Below are positions 24,151 to 35,320 of a stretch of 64,000 nt of DNA, one piece after another. The stretch's first letter is position 1; every line of letters begins with the position of its first letter. The DNA lies in assembly GCA_050084985.1 (NCBI GenBank), contig JBITNC010000001.1, positions 64,170,001 through 64,234,000 on the forward strand. Reading direction: 5' to 3'. The notes beneath the pieces are model-generated. The model was given only the letters and a program-made list of their open reading frames with translations, made no database searches and was not told the origin of the DNA. Source of the stretch: Nageia nagi (Eukaryota > Pinophyta). The position numbers and the translations under genes were made by a program.

Positions 24151-25661
24151 TGTAATGTCCCCATTTTTTAGGTGTTTTACCCATTTCACCTCTAATAAAT
24201 AGGAACATTAATTTTAGAGTGTTTTAGGCTATTTTTGTATAATTTAGTCAAATAAATGTAAATTCCATTAAGAGTCTTAATAAATCTCTAAGTATGGAAT
24301 AAATGTTCCTTTTTTTTATTTATTTTTATTTAGTAATTTTTCAAAATATTAATAAATGTTGTATTTATGATACCAAGACAATTATAATTGTAAATGCAAT
24401 ATTAGTATCATTAAACAAGGTGTTGCATATTTTAGCCTTGATGATTGTAATATTGGAATTAAATGGATCTCTAGTCATTAGTGCTTTCCTCTTCAAGGTA
24501 GAACATTCCCCTAGGTGATTGCACCAACTATGAGATCATTTAGGGCTCCAAGGATGGATGTGGCAATTTGAACAAGGCATTGACCATCTCAAGGTAAGTA
24601 GATAGTCCTAAAGCATGGAAATTGGGTATGGGAGCATTCCAAGACCCCACATTGGCCTTTACAGGAATAGGGACCAATGAAACTAATCATGAGGATCTCC
24701 AACATCACCCCATCTTAGACATTATCATTCTTGGACATTGGATGTGATTTCACTTATGCCAAGGCTCCCCATATTGGAAATTGTATACATGAGCACATAG
24801 ATCACATCTCTCCACTGTTGGATCATTTTAATGCAAGATTAGAAGATGATCACCCTCACCTATAAAAGGAGGATTCATAGCCTTAATTATATATGCTAAA
24901 TTTGATATTAAACCTTTTATTTTAGATTGAGTGGATACTCTATCTTTTCCACTTATGGGGAAACTTGCATTTGAGGTATCAAGGGGATAGGAGGCTACCC
25001 TTGTAAGTACTCTAGCTATCTTAAGAGGAATGATATTGGTTCCATCATAGTTGCTATAGAGGATACCTGGTCTTACCTCACAACTTCTAGAATATGTAAG
25101 GCCCTGGAACCATCCTAAATAACCTTATAGGAGATAGTCCTAGTACAAACTCTATAGGTTAAAAAAAATATTATAATTGCACTTTATAATTACTTTATCA
25201 ATACAATTACTTTATGTTGTCTAAATATTGCTATTTATCTCTCTATGCTTGGACATTGAATTTGGAAGCATTATTACATTATTACATTGTTATTTTTCCT
25301 TCCTAGTTGCAATGTTAGATCTAGAGTGTCTTTTCATTGCTTGATATCTGTTTGGCTCTCCAACTAGGATGTTGAGTTTATGGAGCATTTTTGCATCACT
25401 AAAGTAACATTTTTCCTCCTTATCAACTTGTTGGAATACTAGATATATTTTCTTGCATTTATTTTGTAATTGCTCATCATAACCAAATGTTGGAATTTGA
25501 AGTTATTTTCTGCAAGTTTAACTTTGTATCTTCCATTCCTAGCAAGTTGTTAGATTTTTGGTGCATGTTTGAGCTTTTTTTTATCTAGTTTGGAAGCTTG
25601 AAGTTAAACATCCCTCCCATAGGGCATGTTTGAGGAGTGATACCTAGAATGACTCATCATA
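24151..25661 (+). repeat. 3' LTR of the 17.2 kb gypsy element
   Basis: This is the direct copy of 17252-18733, followed at once by the target-site duplication gtgca (25662-25666). It has accumulated many differences from its partner, including short indels, showing an old insertion. Confidence 0.9.
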
Positions 25662-25850
25662 GTGCACATAATGGTTAGAGTGTATTATTAGCAATTTATT
25701 TTTATTTATCAAGTTATACATGCAATTTCTTATTTGTAACCTCGAATTATGTTTACATAGGGTTTGGAATTAATTGTAGATCCTTAATTTGAAGGTAGAT
25801 TTTTCCCATTTAAGATCGAATTTCAAATGAAAGAGATTATACATGGGTTT

Positions 25851-26245
25851 TGTTAGGATCCTATATCATAACATTTATGTATTCTATTAGCAGTTTATTT
25901 AGATATTTTAATTATTGACTTGTAAGATGGATCAACATATTTTTGTAATATGGATCATCATTTTGTAATGAACCTCCAATTAGAGTTAGGAAAGCATAAC
26001 TATAAATATGTGTAAGAGGTAAAGAGAGATCATCTTGAAAAATATATTTTCTTTTGAATTGTAAGGAAGTAGTCCCCTCAAAGTAGAATGTGAATCATTT
26101 GGATATTAGTAAAGTTATTTTATTATGCTATTTTGTTTCACATTGCTTGAGTTATATGATTTTTTACATTTCAAATCCATTTCAATTTCATGTATTATTG
26201 TTATTTTGGCTAAAATATTGTTTTAGATCTTATGGGTTCCTAATA
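25851..26245 (+). repeat. 5' LTR of the 25.8 kb gypsy element
   Basis: The copy starts TGTTAGGATCC and ends ...taata (taaca in the partner). A TATA-like motif (tataaatat, 26001) is kept at 31130 in the partner. The left flank is the duplication ggttt. Confidence 0.9.
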
Positions 26246-26247
26246 TC

Positions 26248-26259
26248 TAGTATAAGAAC
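26248..26259 (+). promoter_or_regulatory. Degenerate tRNA-Met primer-binding site
   Basis: The sequence tagtataagaac lies two bases after the LTR and matches tggtatcagagc at 9 of 12 positions. Its place and partial match support a decayed initiator-Met primer site. Confidence 0.65.
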
Positions 26260-26883
26260 TTCAATTTTGGCTACTCATGGATAGATTTTAAGAAGCTAGA
26301 TTGAGTTGAAGACCAAGGTTTTATCCATTTTCCATCTAGAACTCTATCAATTTTTTTCTAGATTTGAAAGACTCCTTTTGGTCAGATCAAGTTGAAGCCC
26401 TATATTTTATCCGTTTCTAGCCAAAACTCTATAAATCTTTTTCCTAATTTAAAGGAATCCTTTTGGTATGATCGAGTTGAAGACCTAGATTTTATCCATT
26501 TTATAGCTAAAAATTTGTGAAAAATTTTCAAGAAATTTATGCCCTAAATTTTATCCCTTTTTGAAGCCCTTTATTTTATGCATCAAATTAATAGTTTCCA
26601 AAATATGTAAAAACTTCTCAAGCCGATATCTTCCAAACTATGAAGAATTAGCCAAATATGAGAGTGACTACTTGATACCTTTGGTAATAATCATTTAGAA
26701 AAAATTAGTCCAAATATTCAAAAATCATGATTTAGATACCTATCCCATTGTGCTTATTTTTCCATTTTGGTCATTTTGATATATAGCATGCATACACTCT
26801 TTCAATTTCTAAAAATATTAGTTTCTGAAAATAGTAAAATGCTTGATAGAAGATGATATCAAGACTATGAATAATTATCCAAC

Positions 26884-27490
26884 ATGATTGATAATTTAAG
26901 TGAATTGGTTGGTGATGTCCACCTCCCAACTGCCTTTCAAAACTTGCAACAAACACTAGTAGTTATGGATTCCAAATATAATACTTTAAGCAAGAACTTG
27001 GAACTTGTTCAACAAGCAATGTTTGGAGGCTCACCAATAGGTTTGGATGGATCTCAACCATCTGTAGGGAAAGACTTCCAAATACCTCAAGGAACTCAAT
27101 ATGCCTTCATTCTTCCCAACACAACTAAGTTATATTTCCCACTAGTTAGATTTGTTAGACAAGATAATACTTTTCTTTTGGCCTGAGTGTCTTTGAATAT
27201 TTTATGGAGCTCTAAAAAAAATTCAACAAAAAACAATAATTAAATATTATCGAAATCATTTTGAAAAGTTGGTCAATCATACAAAAGGATTAGATGAAGA
27301 CTTTTTTAGAAGTTTCTTCATTAGTGGGTTGAAAGAAGAGATTCATGTGAAAGTAAAAATATTCAATCCCATAAATATGATGGAAGATATTGGGTTGGCC
27401 AAATTGGTTGAAAATAAATTCATTGCTCAATATAAGTAGGTAAAGCAACCATTTGGGAAATCACAAAGTTCTCAATTTGGTCCAAAATGA
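26884..27490 (+). pseudogene. Gypsy gag remnant
   Basis: A 100-codon open frame (26884-27186) reads MIDNLSELVGDV at the start and TKLYFPLVRF near the end, resembling the 'KLxFPxFxG' step at the start of the gag core. In other frames downstream, FEKLVNHTKGLDEDFF and FISGLKEEIHVKVKIFNP match the 'F..L.NRV.GL....F..GLK.EI...V....P' pattern at the end of the core. Gag forms the particle that packages element RNA. Stops and at least one frameshift separate the parts, so no full gag can be made. No zinc knuckle was found. Confidence 0.75.
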
Positions 27491-27639
27491 ATTTGCCCAT
27501 TTTTGATAAAGTGACTTAGTCCCAAGGAAATGAAGGATTGAAGGGGAAAAGGCCTTTGCTATAATTATGATGAAAAATATAGATCAAACCATTGATACAC
27601 CACAGAAAAATTGTATTTATTAAATGTTGATGTAGCAGA

Positions 27640-28130
27640 GGAGGAATTTGAGGATGTAGTAGTTGACATAATAGAAAAACCTGACATTTCCACTAAGGAT
27701 ACTCCCAAAATCTCTTACAATTCCCTCTTAGGATTTTCATCCCTATAGAACATGAAATATAATTAACACTTCAAAGGATAGATTCTTATTATGTTGATTG
27801 ACTTAGGGAGCATACATATTTTCATTAACTTGAAGGTAGCTAAAAAGCCCAACTATTATATACAATCTTAGAATAGTTTTGAAGTGATGATTGGTAATAG
27901 TGGAAATATTTCCTATAAAGAGAAATATCATAATGTCAAACTCACCATGGGTTACTATCAATTACAAAGCAACATGTATGTCCTTCCATTAGGATGATGT
28001 GATGTGGTCCTTAGAACGTAATGGTTAAGGATTTTAGAGCCTATCTTATGGGAGTTTGCTAAAATTTGGATGCAATTTATAATTGAGGGAAAAAATTATA
28101 CTCTCAAAGGACTACACACATGACCATCAC
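27640..28130 (+). pseudogene. Gypsy aspartic protease remnant
   Basis: The frame reads LIDLGSIHIFINL, where complete proteases have D(S/T)G at the active site; here the second residue is Leu. It then reads VMIGNSGNIS, MGYYQLQSNMYVLPLG and VVLRT, followed by a stop, WLRILEPI. These are the ordered blocks of gypsy retropepsins just upstream of reverse transcriptase. Two stops replace codons inside the domain. The enzyme would cut the polyprotein; this copy cannot. Confidence 0.75.
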
Positions 28131-28149
28131 AAATTATTAGTTTCTAGTG

Positions 28150-29475
28150 TATGGAAAAGCTTCTTTGAAATGGAGGAAAAGGAATGGTGGTACAATTATT
28201 TTCAATTCAATTGAAGGAGCATGAACACAATGAACTAGAAGAACTACAACTATTGGTATGTAATGAAAATATTTTTGTAGAATTGGAAGGGTCACCTCCA
28301 TGTTGCTCTAATGATCATACTATCCATATTATTCTAGGAATCCAACCATACAACATTTGACTTTACTACTATCCTTGTCTACAAAAGAATGATATTAAAA
28401 AATTAGTGCATGGCATGTTAGAATCAGGTATCATCAAACCCAGTGTAAGTCCTTAAGCCTCTTCTATTTTGTTGGTTTGCAAGAAGTAAATATCTTGGCA
28501 CATATACATCAAATTTTAGACTCTCAACAAACTCATATTTAAGGATAAATTTCCTATTCCAATCATCTTCGATCCGATTATCACCAGATAAGGGTCCATG
28601 AAGAACATATTGTTTAAACTACTTTATGTAGACATGAATGTCATTACAAGTTTTTAGAAATGCCATTTTACCTTACTAATGCTCCTTTCACCTTCCATAT
28701 TCTAATGAATAAGGTATTTCACCCTCTCCTTAGAACATTTATTTTAGTTTTCTTTAATGAAATTTCAATATACAATACAAAGTAGGAGGATCATTTGTTC
28801 CACTTAGATCATCAATTGTATTTCAATTACTCCAAATTTTCTTTTGGATGAAAGTATATTAAGTATCTCAAACATATTATTTTTGAAAATGGTGTCAAGG
28901 TAGATCCTTTGGAGATTGAATATATGAAGAGTTGGCCTCTCCCCAAGTCACTCAAAGGGTTAGGTGGATTTCTAGGATTAATTGGGTACTATTATAAATT
29001 TATAAAGGATCATGAAAAGATTGCAACCCCACTAAAATATTTAATAAATTTTTTTTTTTCATTTGGACACCCATTATTATTAAATTATATTTTTATATAT
29101 TAAAATAAGCCATATGTTCTACCCTAGCTTTGTCCATGCTCGATTTTTCAAAAACCTTTATAATAAACAAAAATGCTTTCAAAGTGAGACTTGGAGTTAT
29201 TTTGATATAGGAGAGATGACCCTTGGATTTCACTAGCAAGGCTTTATTTGGTAAATATTTATCCAAATCCACATGTGAAAAAGAAATGTTATCAATTATT
29301 CATGTTATTCAATGGTGGAAACTATATCTCATTGGTCGATATTTTTTCATTCGAATAGATCATCATAGTTTGAAATATTTCTTGGAATAATGAATCTCAA
29401 CATCTAAACAAAAAATGTGGGTCTATAAGCTTTTTGGATATAGAAAATATTGATGTTGATGCTTTTTCTCAAAAA
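28150..29475 (+). pseudogene. Gypsy reverse transcriptase and RNase H remnant
   Basis: The reverse transcriptase part is badly broken, with only short blocks recognisable (for example SWPLPKSLKGLGGFLGLIGYY at 28930-28990, the step linking RT to RNase H). The RNase H part is clearer at about 29215-29390: RPLDFTSKALFGKYLSKSTCEK, then HVIQWWKLYLIGRYFFIRIDHHSLKY. These match the 'SKAL....STYEKE' and 'WRxYLxGRxFxxxTDHxSLKY' blocks of gypsy RNase H. No intact YxDD catalytic motif was seen. Stops and frameshifts are common. Confidence 0.8.
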
Positions 29476-29599
29476 TTTGAGGAACCTATGGTACTTCAAA
29501 CCATATCCTTCCTTATTCCTCAATGGCTAGATTAGGTTAAGTAAGAATGGATTCATGAAAGCTCTATTTAAACATTGATTCAATAGTTTTATATTGACC

Positions 29600-30860
29600 C
29601 TACTAGAAAACCTTACTTTTATTAGCATGATGGGATTCTTCAGTTCAAAGGTCACATTACACTACCCTCCAATTTTTCCTACCATGAGGTGATACTTCAA
29701 ACATTTTGCTTCATCTATAGGATATTCTTAATTTTTGAATATGCACAAGTGAGTGGCATGATATTTTTATTGGAATAGAATAAAATAGGATATAAAGAAT
29801 TTGTTTTTAGAATGTGATATTTATCAATGACAAAAATTTGAAACAATTAACACCCCTAGAATGCTTCATCCCCTCTCTATATCAATGTGCACTTGGATTG
29901 ATATTTTGATGGGTTTCATTAAAGGCCTCTTAGAATCCTATGGGAAATATGTTATCATGGTGTTGATGGATAAGATGTATAACTATGCATATTTATTTGC
30001 CTTAGCTCATACCTTATGGTTTTCAATGTAGCCCAACTTTTCTTGATGACATTTTCAAACTCCATGGTATGCCCTCTACCATAGTCAGTATTTTCGATTT
30101 GACCTTTACCAATAATTTTTGGTAAGAGTTATTCATGCTTCAAGGTACTCAAATCAATATGATTTTTTCTTATCACCTCAAATGGATGACCAAAGAAAAA
30201 TTGTAAATAAATGCTTAGAGAATTATCTACTTTGCTTTGCTTCAATCCAACCAGTTCATTGGGTTAACTACCTTCCTTTAGTAGAATGATGGTATAATAC
30301 TTTATATTATACTTCCATTATGAAGGCCCCTATGAATTATTTTATCGTCAAGATCCAACCATAGTAGCTTCATATGTTAAAAGAAACATAAATGTTTAAA
30401 ATTTGATACCACCTTAATCACTTGGGGAGATATCCTCTAAATTCTTTAGGAGAATATGTAAATGGCTCAATATTTCATGAAGCAACAAGTTGATCAACAA
30501 CAAGTTGAAAGATAATTACAAGAAGGGGATATGATTTTCCTACAACATCAACCATATTGGTATAACTCTATCAAGATAAAAGGATCCCAAAAGTTGGCTC
30601 CAAAATTTTATGGGCCTTATGAAATCCTTCAACACATTGGACTGATCGCATACAAGTTGGAGTTACTTGAATCCTTTAAATTTCATCTAGTCTTCCATGT
30701 TTCCTATCTTAAGAAGGTAATTGGATCCCAAGAAAAGGTTCATACACAATTATCTAAATTCATTAGATATGGATTTATAATGGTTGAACCTAAGGTGGTG
30801 CTGGAGCAATGCACTTATCAACTTCATAATTATACCATCATTAAAGTCCTTATCTAGTGG
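29600..30860 (+). pseudogene. Gypsy integrase remnant with chromodomain-like end
   Basis: Around 29815-29980 frames read a CDIYQ.QKFETI zinc-finger tail, then HPLSISMCTWIDILMGFIKG and YGKYVIMVLMDKM, the first half of the gypsy integrase core. The frame 30531-30857 is open for 108 codons and reads MIFLQHQPYWYN, KLAPKFYGPYEILQHIG and FHLVFHVSYLKK, the C-terminal integrase blocks. It goes on to VEPKVVLEQ and, past a stop, WHNLAP, which resembles the start of a diverged chromodomain. The second core Asp block is degenerate at about 30085-30200. Confidence 0.82.
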
Positions 30861-30969
30861 CACAATTTGGCACCTAAGGCCCGCAACTTGGGAGGTACTT
30901 CATCAGCTTCAATAATATTTTTTCTAAATTTTAGCTTTGAGGAAAAATCCCTTTGTAATATGGGTGGCA

Positions 30970-31345
30970 TGTTAGGATCCCATATCCTAATATTTATTTA
31001 TGTTGTTAGTGGTTTATTTTAATATTTTAATTATCGACATGTACCAACTTATAAGGTGGATCATCACACTTTTGTAAGGTAAATCACCATTTTGCAATGA
31101 ATATATAATTAGGGTTAAGGTATCATGACTATAAATATGTGTAAGAGGGGAAGATAGATCATCTTGGAAAATATATCATCTTTTGAATTACTATTCATTT
31201 TGCTATTAATAAAGTTATTCTATTATGCTATTTTGTTTCATATTTGATAAGTTACATGATATGTTGCATTTCAAATCCATTTCTATGTTACATTTTACTT
31301 TTATTTTGGTTAAATTCCTTTTTTAGATCTTTTGGGTTTCTAACA
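30970..31345 (+). repeat. 3' LTR of the 25.8 kb gypsy element
   Basis: This direct copy of the 5' LTR starts TGTTAGGATCC and ends CTAACA, followed by the duplication ggttt. It is preceded by a short G/A-rich tract (atgggtggca) that may be the remains of the polypurine tract. Confidence 0.9.
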
Positions 31346-31729
31346 GGTTTACCAACCTTATCAAATTAGAGTTGATACATCAAATCATAAGTCAAAAATA
31401 TAGATTCTTTGAATAATCATTTGAGCAAGTTTTAATTGTATAAAGTATTATTCTTATTTAATTTGTATGTCAAAATTTATATTACAAAATTAACAATTAA
31501 GCTCATATTTTTTAATTATTTAAGATAATAATAATTTTTACATTGAAAGGGTATTGTTAATGATTCAAATCTAAAGGAGGTTAAGATATATTGAAGAAAA
31601 TAAAGAGTAATATGTATTTGACTTGTATTTTACATTTTTAATTTACAACAATAAAATTCAACCTAATAATATTGAATATTGTAAAATATTTTTCATGTAA
31701 TATGTTTTATTGTATTAACATGATTCAAC

Positions 31730-31905
31730 CTAGTTGCATTATGCTACATGTTAAGGTTGTGTTTTTCAATCTATTGGTTGCATTTTCCAATCTATTGGTT
31801 GCATGATGCAACATGTTGGTTGCATCATCCATTCAATAGGTTACATAATGCACCTAGTTGCATGATGTAACTAACCAGTTGCATAATTCAATATGTTGGT
31901 CACTA
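31730..31905. repeat. 21-bp minisatellite around ggttgcatgatgcaac, block 1
   Basis: About eight diverged units of 21 bases, close to 'caacatgttggttgcatgatg'. The unit is partly palindromic because ggttgcat and atgcaac face each other. A second block of about three units lies at 32243-32307. The roughly 340 bases between the blocks do not contain the repeat. Confidence 0.75.
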
Positions 31906-32242
31906 TAAAAAATAACCACATTTAACTTTTGCTATGTAAAATCTCTTGAAATGAAATAGAAAATAAAAAAGAGTTAAAAATAATATTCATAAAAATAGAA
32001 CAAAAAATAGATAAGATTATCAAAAAATAATTCTTTAGGAATATTAAGAATAATAATAATAATAATAAAATAAATTTTAAGATATTAAAGAAATACATGC
32101 CTTGAAAATGTTAAGCACGCACATATGTAGCTCAATTTGAGGGTTTGTACAAAAAAAAGTTTAAATAAGAATGACTAAAAGTTATGCATGAAAGTGTTTG
32201 TATTTTTATCAAGGATGAAAAACAAAGATACATTATAGTAGA

Positions 32243-32307
32243 TCATGCAACTTGTTGGTTGCATTGTAGAACTTGTTGGTCATGTGATGTAATATGTTGA
32301 TGGCATA
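32243..32307. repeat. 21-bp minisatellite, block 2
   Basis: Three units related to the block at 31730-31905: 'tgcaacttgttggttgcattg', 'tagaacttgttggtcatgtga', 'tgtaatatgttgatggcatat'. The separation suggests spread by insertion or loss of the units between. Confidence 0.65.
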
Positions 32308-33198
32308 TCTTCTAAAGATAATTAAACAAATCTCACCTTACGGTTATAGATTCATTATAGAATGCTTGTAGTGACTAATTTGAATGGTTACAATCATTAA
32401 ATAAAATAATTGCAACTTGTAAATTTCTATGAGAAAATAAATTTTATTATCATTTAGGGTTTATAGTTTTGGGTTAAGGATTAGCATTTGGAAGTGTCTT
32501 TAGAATATATATGTATAGTACCTATAAGAGGTAATTTTTTCCATGTTAAAATATTATTTTTTAAAATTGAGGTAAATATAGACATTTTAATTTTCTTGGA
32601 GTAGGTAATTTAAATGTTAATTTATATAATAATTATGCAATTTTGGCAAGCCAAATTAGAAAAGGTAATTTTTTTTTTATAAAATTTAGGTAACTTATGA
32701 TATATAGTATCCTACTCCCCAAATTTTCCAAATACAAATTTTAAAAAACTGAAATTTCTCTTATAAGTTATTATTTGTGTATAAAATGAACCCTAACACC
32801 CATGAAGAGGTAATGATCCAAATTCAAATCTTATAGAGTTGAAGGGTGTGTCATGCCAACACCAATGATCACATTAAAATGTTACCATGATGTTTATCCT
32901 AAAATCAACACCAAAATGAGATTTTTGTTACACTAATGGGTAGTAATCCTAGATAATAGTATTGAATGATTTATAAGGGTGCTATTTGTGCATCTAGTAG
33001 TTCTATCTCCATAAAAGATCATCTCTTAGAAATAACTATAAAAGGATAAAAGTTAGGGAAGGTGTCAAAAAGATTTTGATGCTCAAATAAGGGATGGGAA
33101 AGACTTCCAAACTTAAAATAGGATGTTGAAAAGAAAGAAAAATCATTAATTTTGGGTTTGTAAATAAAACAATAATAACTAGACTAAACTACTAGGAG

Positions 33199-33594
33199 TA
33201 GATAATAAAGTTTTTAGCCAAAACTTAATTAATGATCAATATCATAGATTTTCATACCATTCACAATGAATCTCAAACATTCATGAATAACATTCCTAAA
33301 TTTGAATCAAAACTAGAATGAAGAATATGAAGCTTTATTGTTTATCAATGGAGAAATACATTATGACATTGGATTTGTAAAAACCCTCATGCTTCAATAG
33401 GAATGGATCTTATAGATCCCAAACCCTCATACATTCTCCATCTCCATTATATTCTAAAAGAAAACCCTAAAATTACCTTAATTAAGTAAAACAAAGCAAA
33501 GTGAACCTTATCTATAGCAAATAACATCCATCGAATTTACATCAATGATGTTTATTATATCTACTAAATAAAGAAAAGATAACTGACTAAAATT
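33199..33594 (-). repeat. 3' LTR of the outer element, first part
   Basis: Matches 47033-47420 nearly throughout; shared landmarks include 'aacttaat.aatgatcaat', 'gctttattgtttatcaatgg' and 'ccctcatacattctccatct'. The match stops at about 33594 inside an AT-rich stretch (gataactgactaaaatt) that is also present just before the match resumes at 44461. Confidence 0.8.
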
Positions 33595-33822
33595 GACAAG
33601 ATGGGGATCAGTTGGAAGGAGCTAGTTGCACCTTGGGATTAGATGGAGTTTTGGGTAATAAAGTATTTTACCCTAGATATATGTGACATAGTCATCTTTG
33701 GACCACACCTTGTTATCTTGAGCCACTTTCATTGAGGGAATAATCTCAAGGTGTGCATTCCATTCTTCCTAGAATATTTTGTCAAAACATAGATAAAAAA
33801 GATAAGGCATAAAGTAGAGAAG

Positions 33823-34312
33823 TGAAGGAATTAGATCTAGACTAATCCTCAAGGTCCAAGACTAGGAAACTCAATCATTCATCATCTACAAGCTAATAAC
33901 ACCATTCACACAAGATAACACAAATATAATGTGGTTCCTCCCTCCTTGGGAGTACATCCACAACTAGTTCTCAATTCTCAATCTATGCACCTCTTACTAC
34001 AATTCTCTTTCTCTCCTACACAAACTAGTAGAGTAATCTTACTCCAAAACTTAGTTGTGTTACAAGAGGAGAGGCCCTCTATTTATAGCTTGAGAGCACC
34101 TCCCTAACCTCCCTTTAACCCAAGGGTAAGGTTAGGGTTACAATAAATGTATGACCTAACTTTAACCTACCAACTAACCCCATGGTAAGGTCAAAGTCCA
34201 CACATAATAAAGAATTCAATTAATCCCTTAAGGTATCTACATATCCTTTAAGTGATTAATTGAATTTACAAGGAGTTTAGATATTCACAATATTTCATTA
34301 CAAATTCTAACA
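33823..34312 (-). repeat. 3' LTR of the copia element
   Basis: Read on the minus strand it starts TGTTAGAATT and ends at the base before the duplication agaag. A canonical plant TATA box (ctataaatagag) is the complement of 34077-34088 and is kept in the other LTR (43072-43083). Confidence 0.95.
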
Positions 34313-34322
34313 CTCCCCCTTA
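34313..34322 (-). promoter_or_regulatory. Polypurine tract of the copia element
   Basis: On the minus strand, aagggggag directly precedes the LTR start. A second identical-looking tract (complement of about 35330-35338) lies just after the end of the pol frame, about 1 kb earlier in the element. Confidence 0.8.
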
Positions 34323-34798
34323 ATGCAATATTGGGATAGAGCGTAGAAGAGAGAATAGAGAGAGTAAAAGAGAGTTCTCCTCCATAGAGATACAAGCGGA
34401 GATGAGAACATTTACATATTTGAGAATCTTTTTGAGAACTAGTATGAGACTCACTACATTACCATTTGACAAAATGGTTTACAATACAATCATTGACCAC
34501 AACTGGTTTCATTGTACATAGTAGTCGATCAACTTTAAGCTAACATGTGAGTCTCCATGAGCTTGCTTACACAAGGTGAGTAACCTACATTTCTGAAGAA
34601 GATCCTACATGCTACAAGCAACTCATGAACAAAATCAGTTAGATGCATCATATATTCAAATAAGAGAATCAAATAATGCCATCTTTTAAATAACTGATCA
34701 ATGGTGCACTATAAGTCATCACAGAGATGCCAAGCCATCACTCATAGTCACCTATTGTATATAGACATGTGTTGATTATGAATAGAGCATAAAAATTA

Positions 34799-35247
34799 TA
34801 CAACAAGTTTCTCACGTAGAGCAAACTTACCATAGAGGTATAGAATGTACAACAAGTTCCTCACGTAGAGTGAACTTACCATGGAGGTATATTAATTATA
34901 TGCTCAAAAATTATACAAGTTTCTCATGTAGAGAAAACTTACCACAGAGGTATAAAATGTACAACAAGTTTGTCACGTAGAGCAAACTTACCACAGAGGT
35001 ATAAAAATGTACAACAAGTTTGTCACACAAAGCAAACTTACCATGGAGTTATAAAAATGTACAACAAGTTTGTCATGTAGATCAAACTTACCATGGAGGT
35101 ATAAAATGTACAAGTTTGTCACGTAGAGCAAACTTACCACGGAGGTATAAAAATGTACAAGTTTGTCATGCAGAGCAAACTTACCACGGAGGTATAAAAA
35201 TGTACAACAAGTTTTTCATGCAGAGCAAACTTACCACGAAGGTATAT
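34799..35247. repeat. Tandem repeat of 47-50 bp, nine units, in the copia 3' region
   Basis: Nine units of the form 'caacaagtttgtcacgtagag', 'caaacttaccacggaggtat', 'aaaaatgta' run head to tail. Units vary from 46 to 63 bases, mainly by presence or absence of 'caa' and one longer AT-rich insertion near 34894. They lie between the end of pol and the 3' LTR. The 90-codon plus-strand ORF across them (35020-35292) is a by-product of the repeat. Confidence 0.9.
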
Positions 35248-35320
35248 CATAATCAACACACACTATATAACAACAACAAAAGAGCCTCTTAGAGGTGAAG
35301 TTGTCATCACTAACAAAAGT

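Larger units (their letters stand above)
17252..25661 (+). mobile_element. Ty3/gypsy LTR retrotransposon with 1.5 kb LTRs, pol mostly lost
   Basis: Two direct copies of a sequence starting TGTAATGTCCCC lie at 17252-18733 and 24151-25661. They are flanked by a perfect 5-bp target-site duplication, gtgca (17247-17251 and 25662-25666). A 12-base primer-binding site for initiator tRNA-Met follows the left LTR, and a polypurine tract precedes the right one. The internal 5.4 kb carries a chromodomain relic but no recognisable reverse transcriptase. Instead it holds a degenerate repeat field (19.3-20.2 kb), twin hairpin repeats (22.2-22.9 kb) and a 21-bp minisatellite (22.9-23.3 kb). The LTRs differ by many substitutions and indels, so the insertion is old. 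The chromodomain places the lineage among gypsy chromoviruses. Confidence 0.9.
25851..31345 (+). mobile_element. Ty3/gypsy chromovirus-like element, structurally complete, coding dead
   Basis: LTRs starting TGTTAGGATCC lie at 25851-26245 (395 bases) and 30970-31345 (376 bases). They are flanked by the perfect duplication ggttt (25846-25850 and 31346-31350). A degenerate tRNA-Met primer site follows the left LTR. Gag, protease, reverse transcriptase, RNase H and integrase pieces appear in that order on the plus strand, which is the gypsy order. Each contains stops and frameshifts. The element sits 185 bases after the previous gypsy element and is not nested in it. The two LTRs differ at many positions, so it is old. 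Confidence 0.92.
31351..33198. other. Intergenic spacer with simple repeats, no gene
   Basis: AT-rich DNA without recognised coding sequence. It contains two blocks of a 21-bp minisatellite (listed separately) and an (aat)n run at about 32049-32069. From about 32500 to 33000 there is unassigned, slightly more complex sequence. Confidence 0.45.

Noticed and set aside
17252-31345. The two neighbouring gypsy elements as one nested structure
   Set aside because: Each has its own perfect 5-bp TSD (gtgca and ggttt) and they are separated by about 180 bases, so they are adjacent, not nested.
34799-35247. Possible CRISPR array (regular repeats)
   Set aside because: Units abut directly with no unique spacers, the sequence lies inside a copia retrotransposon, and the genome is a plant.
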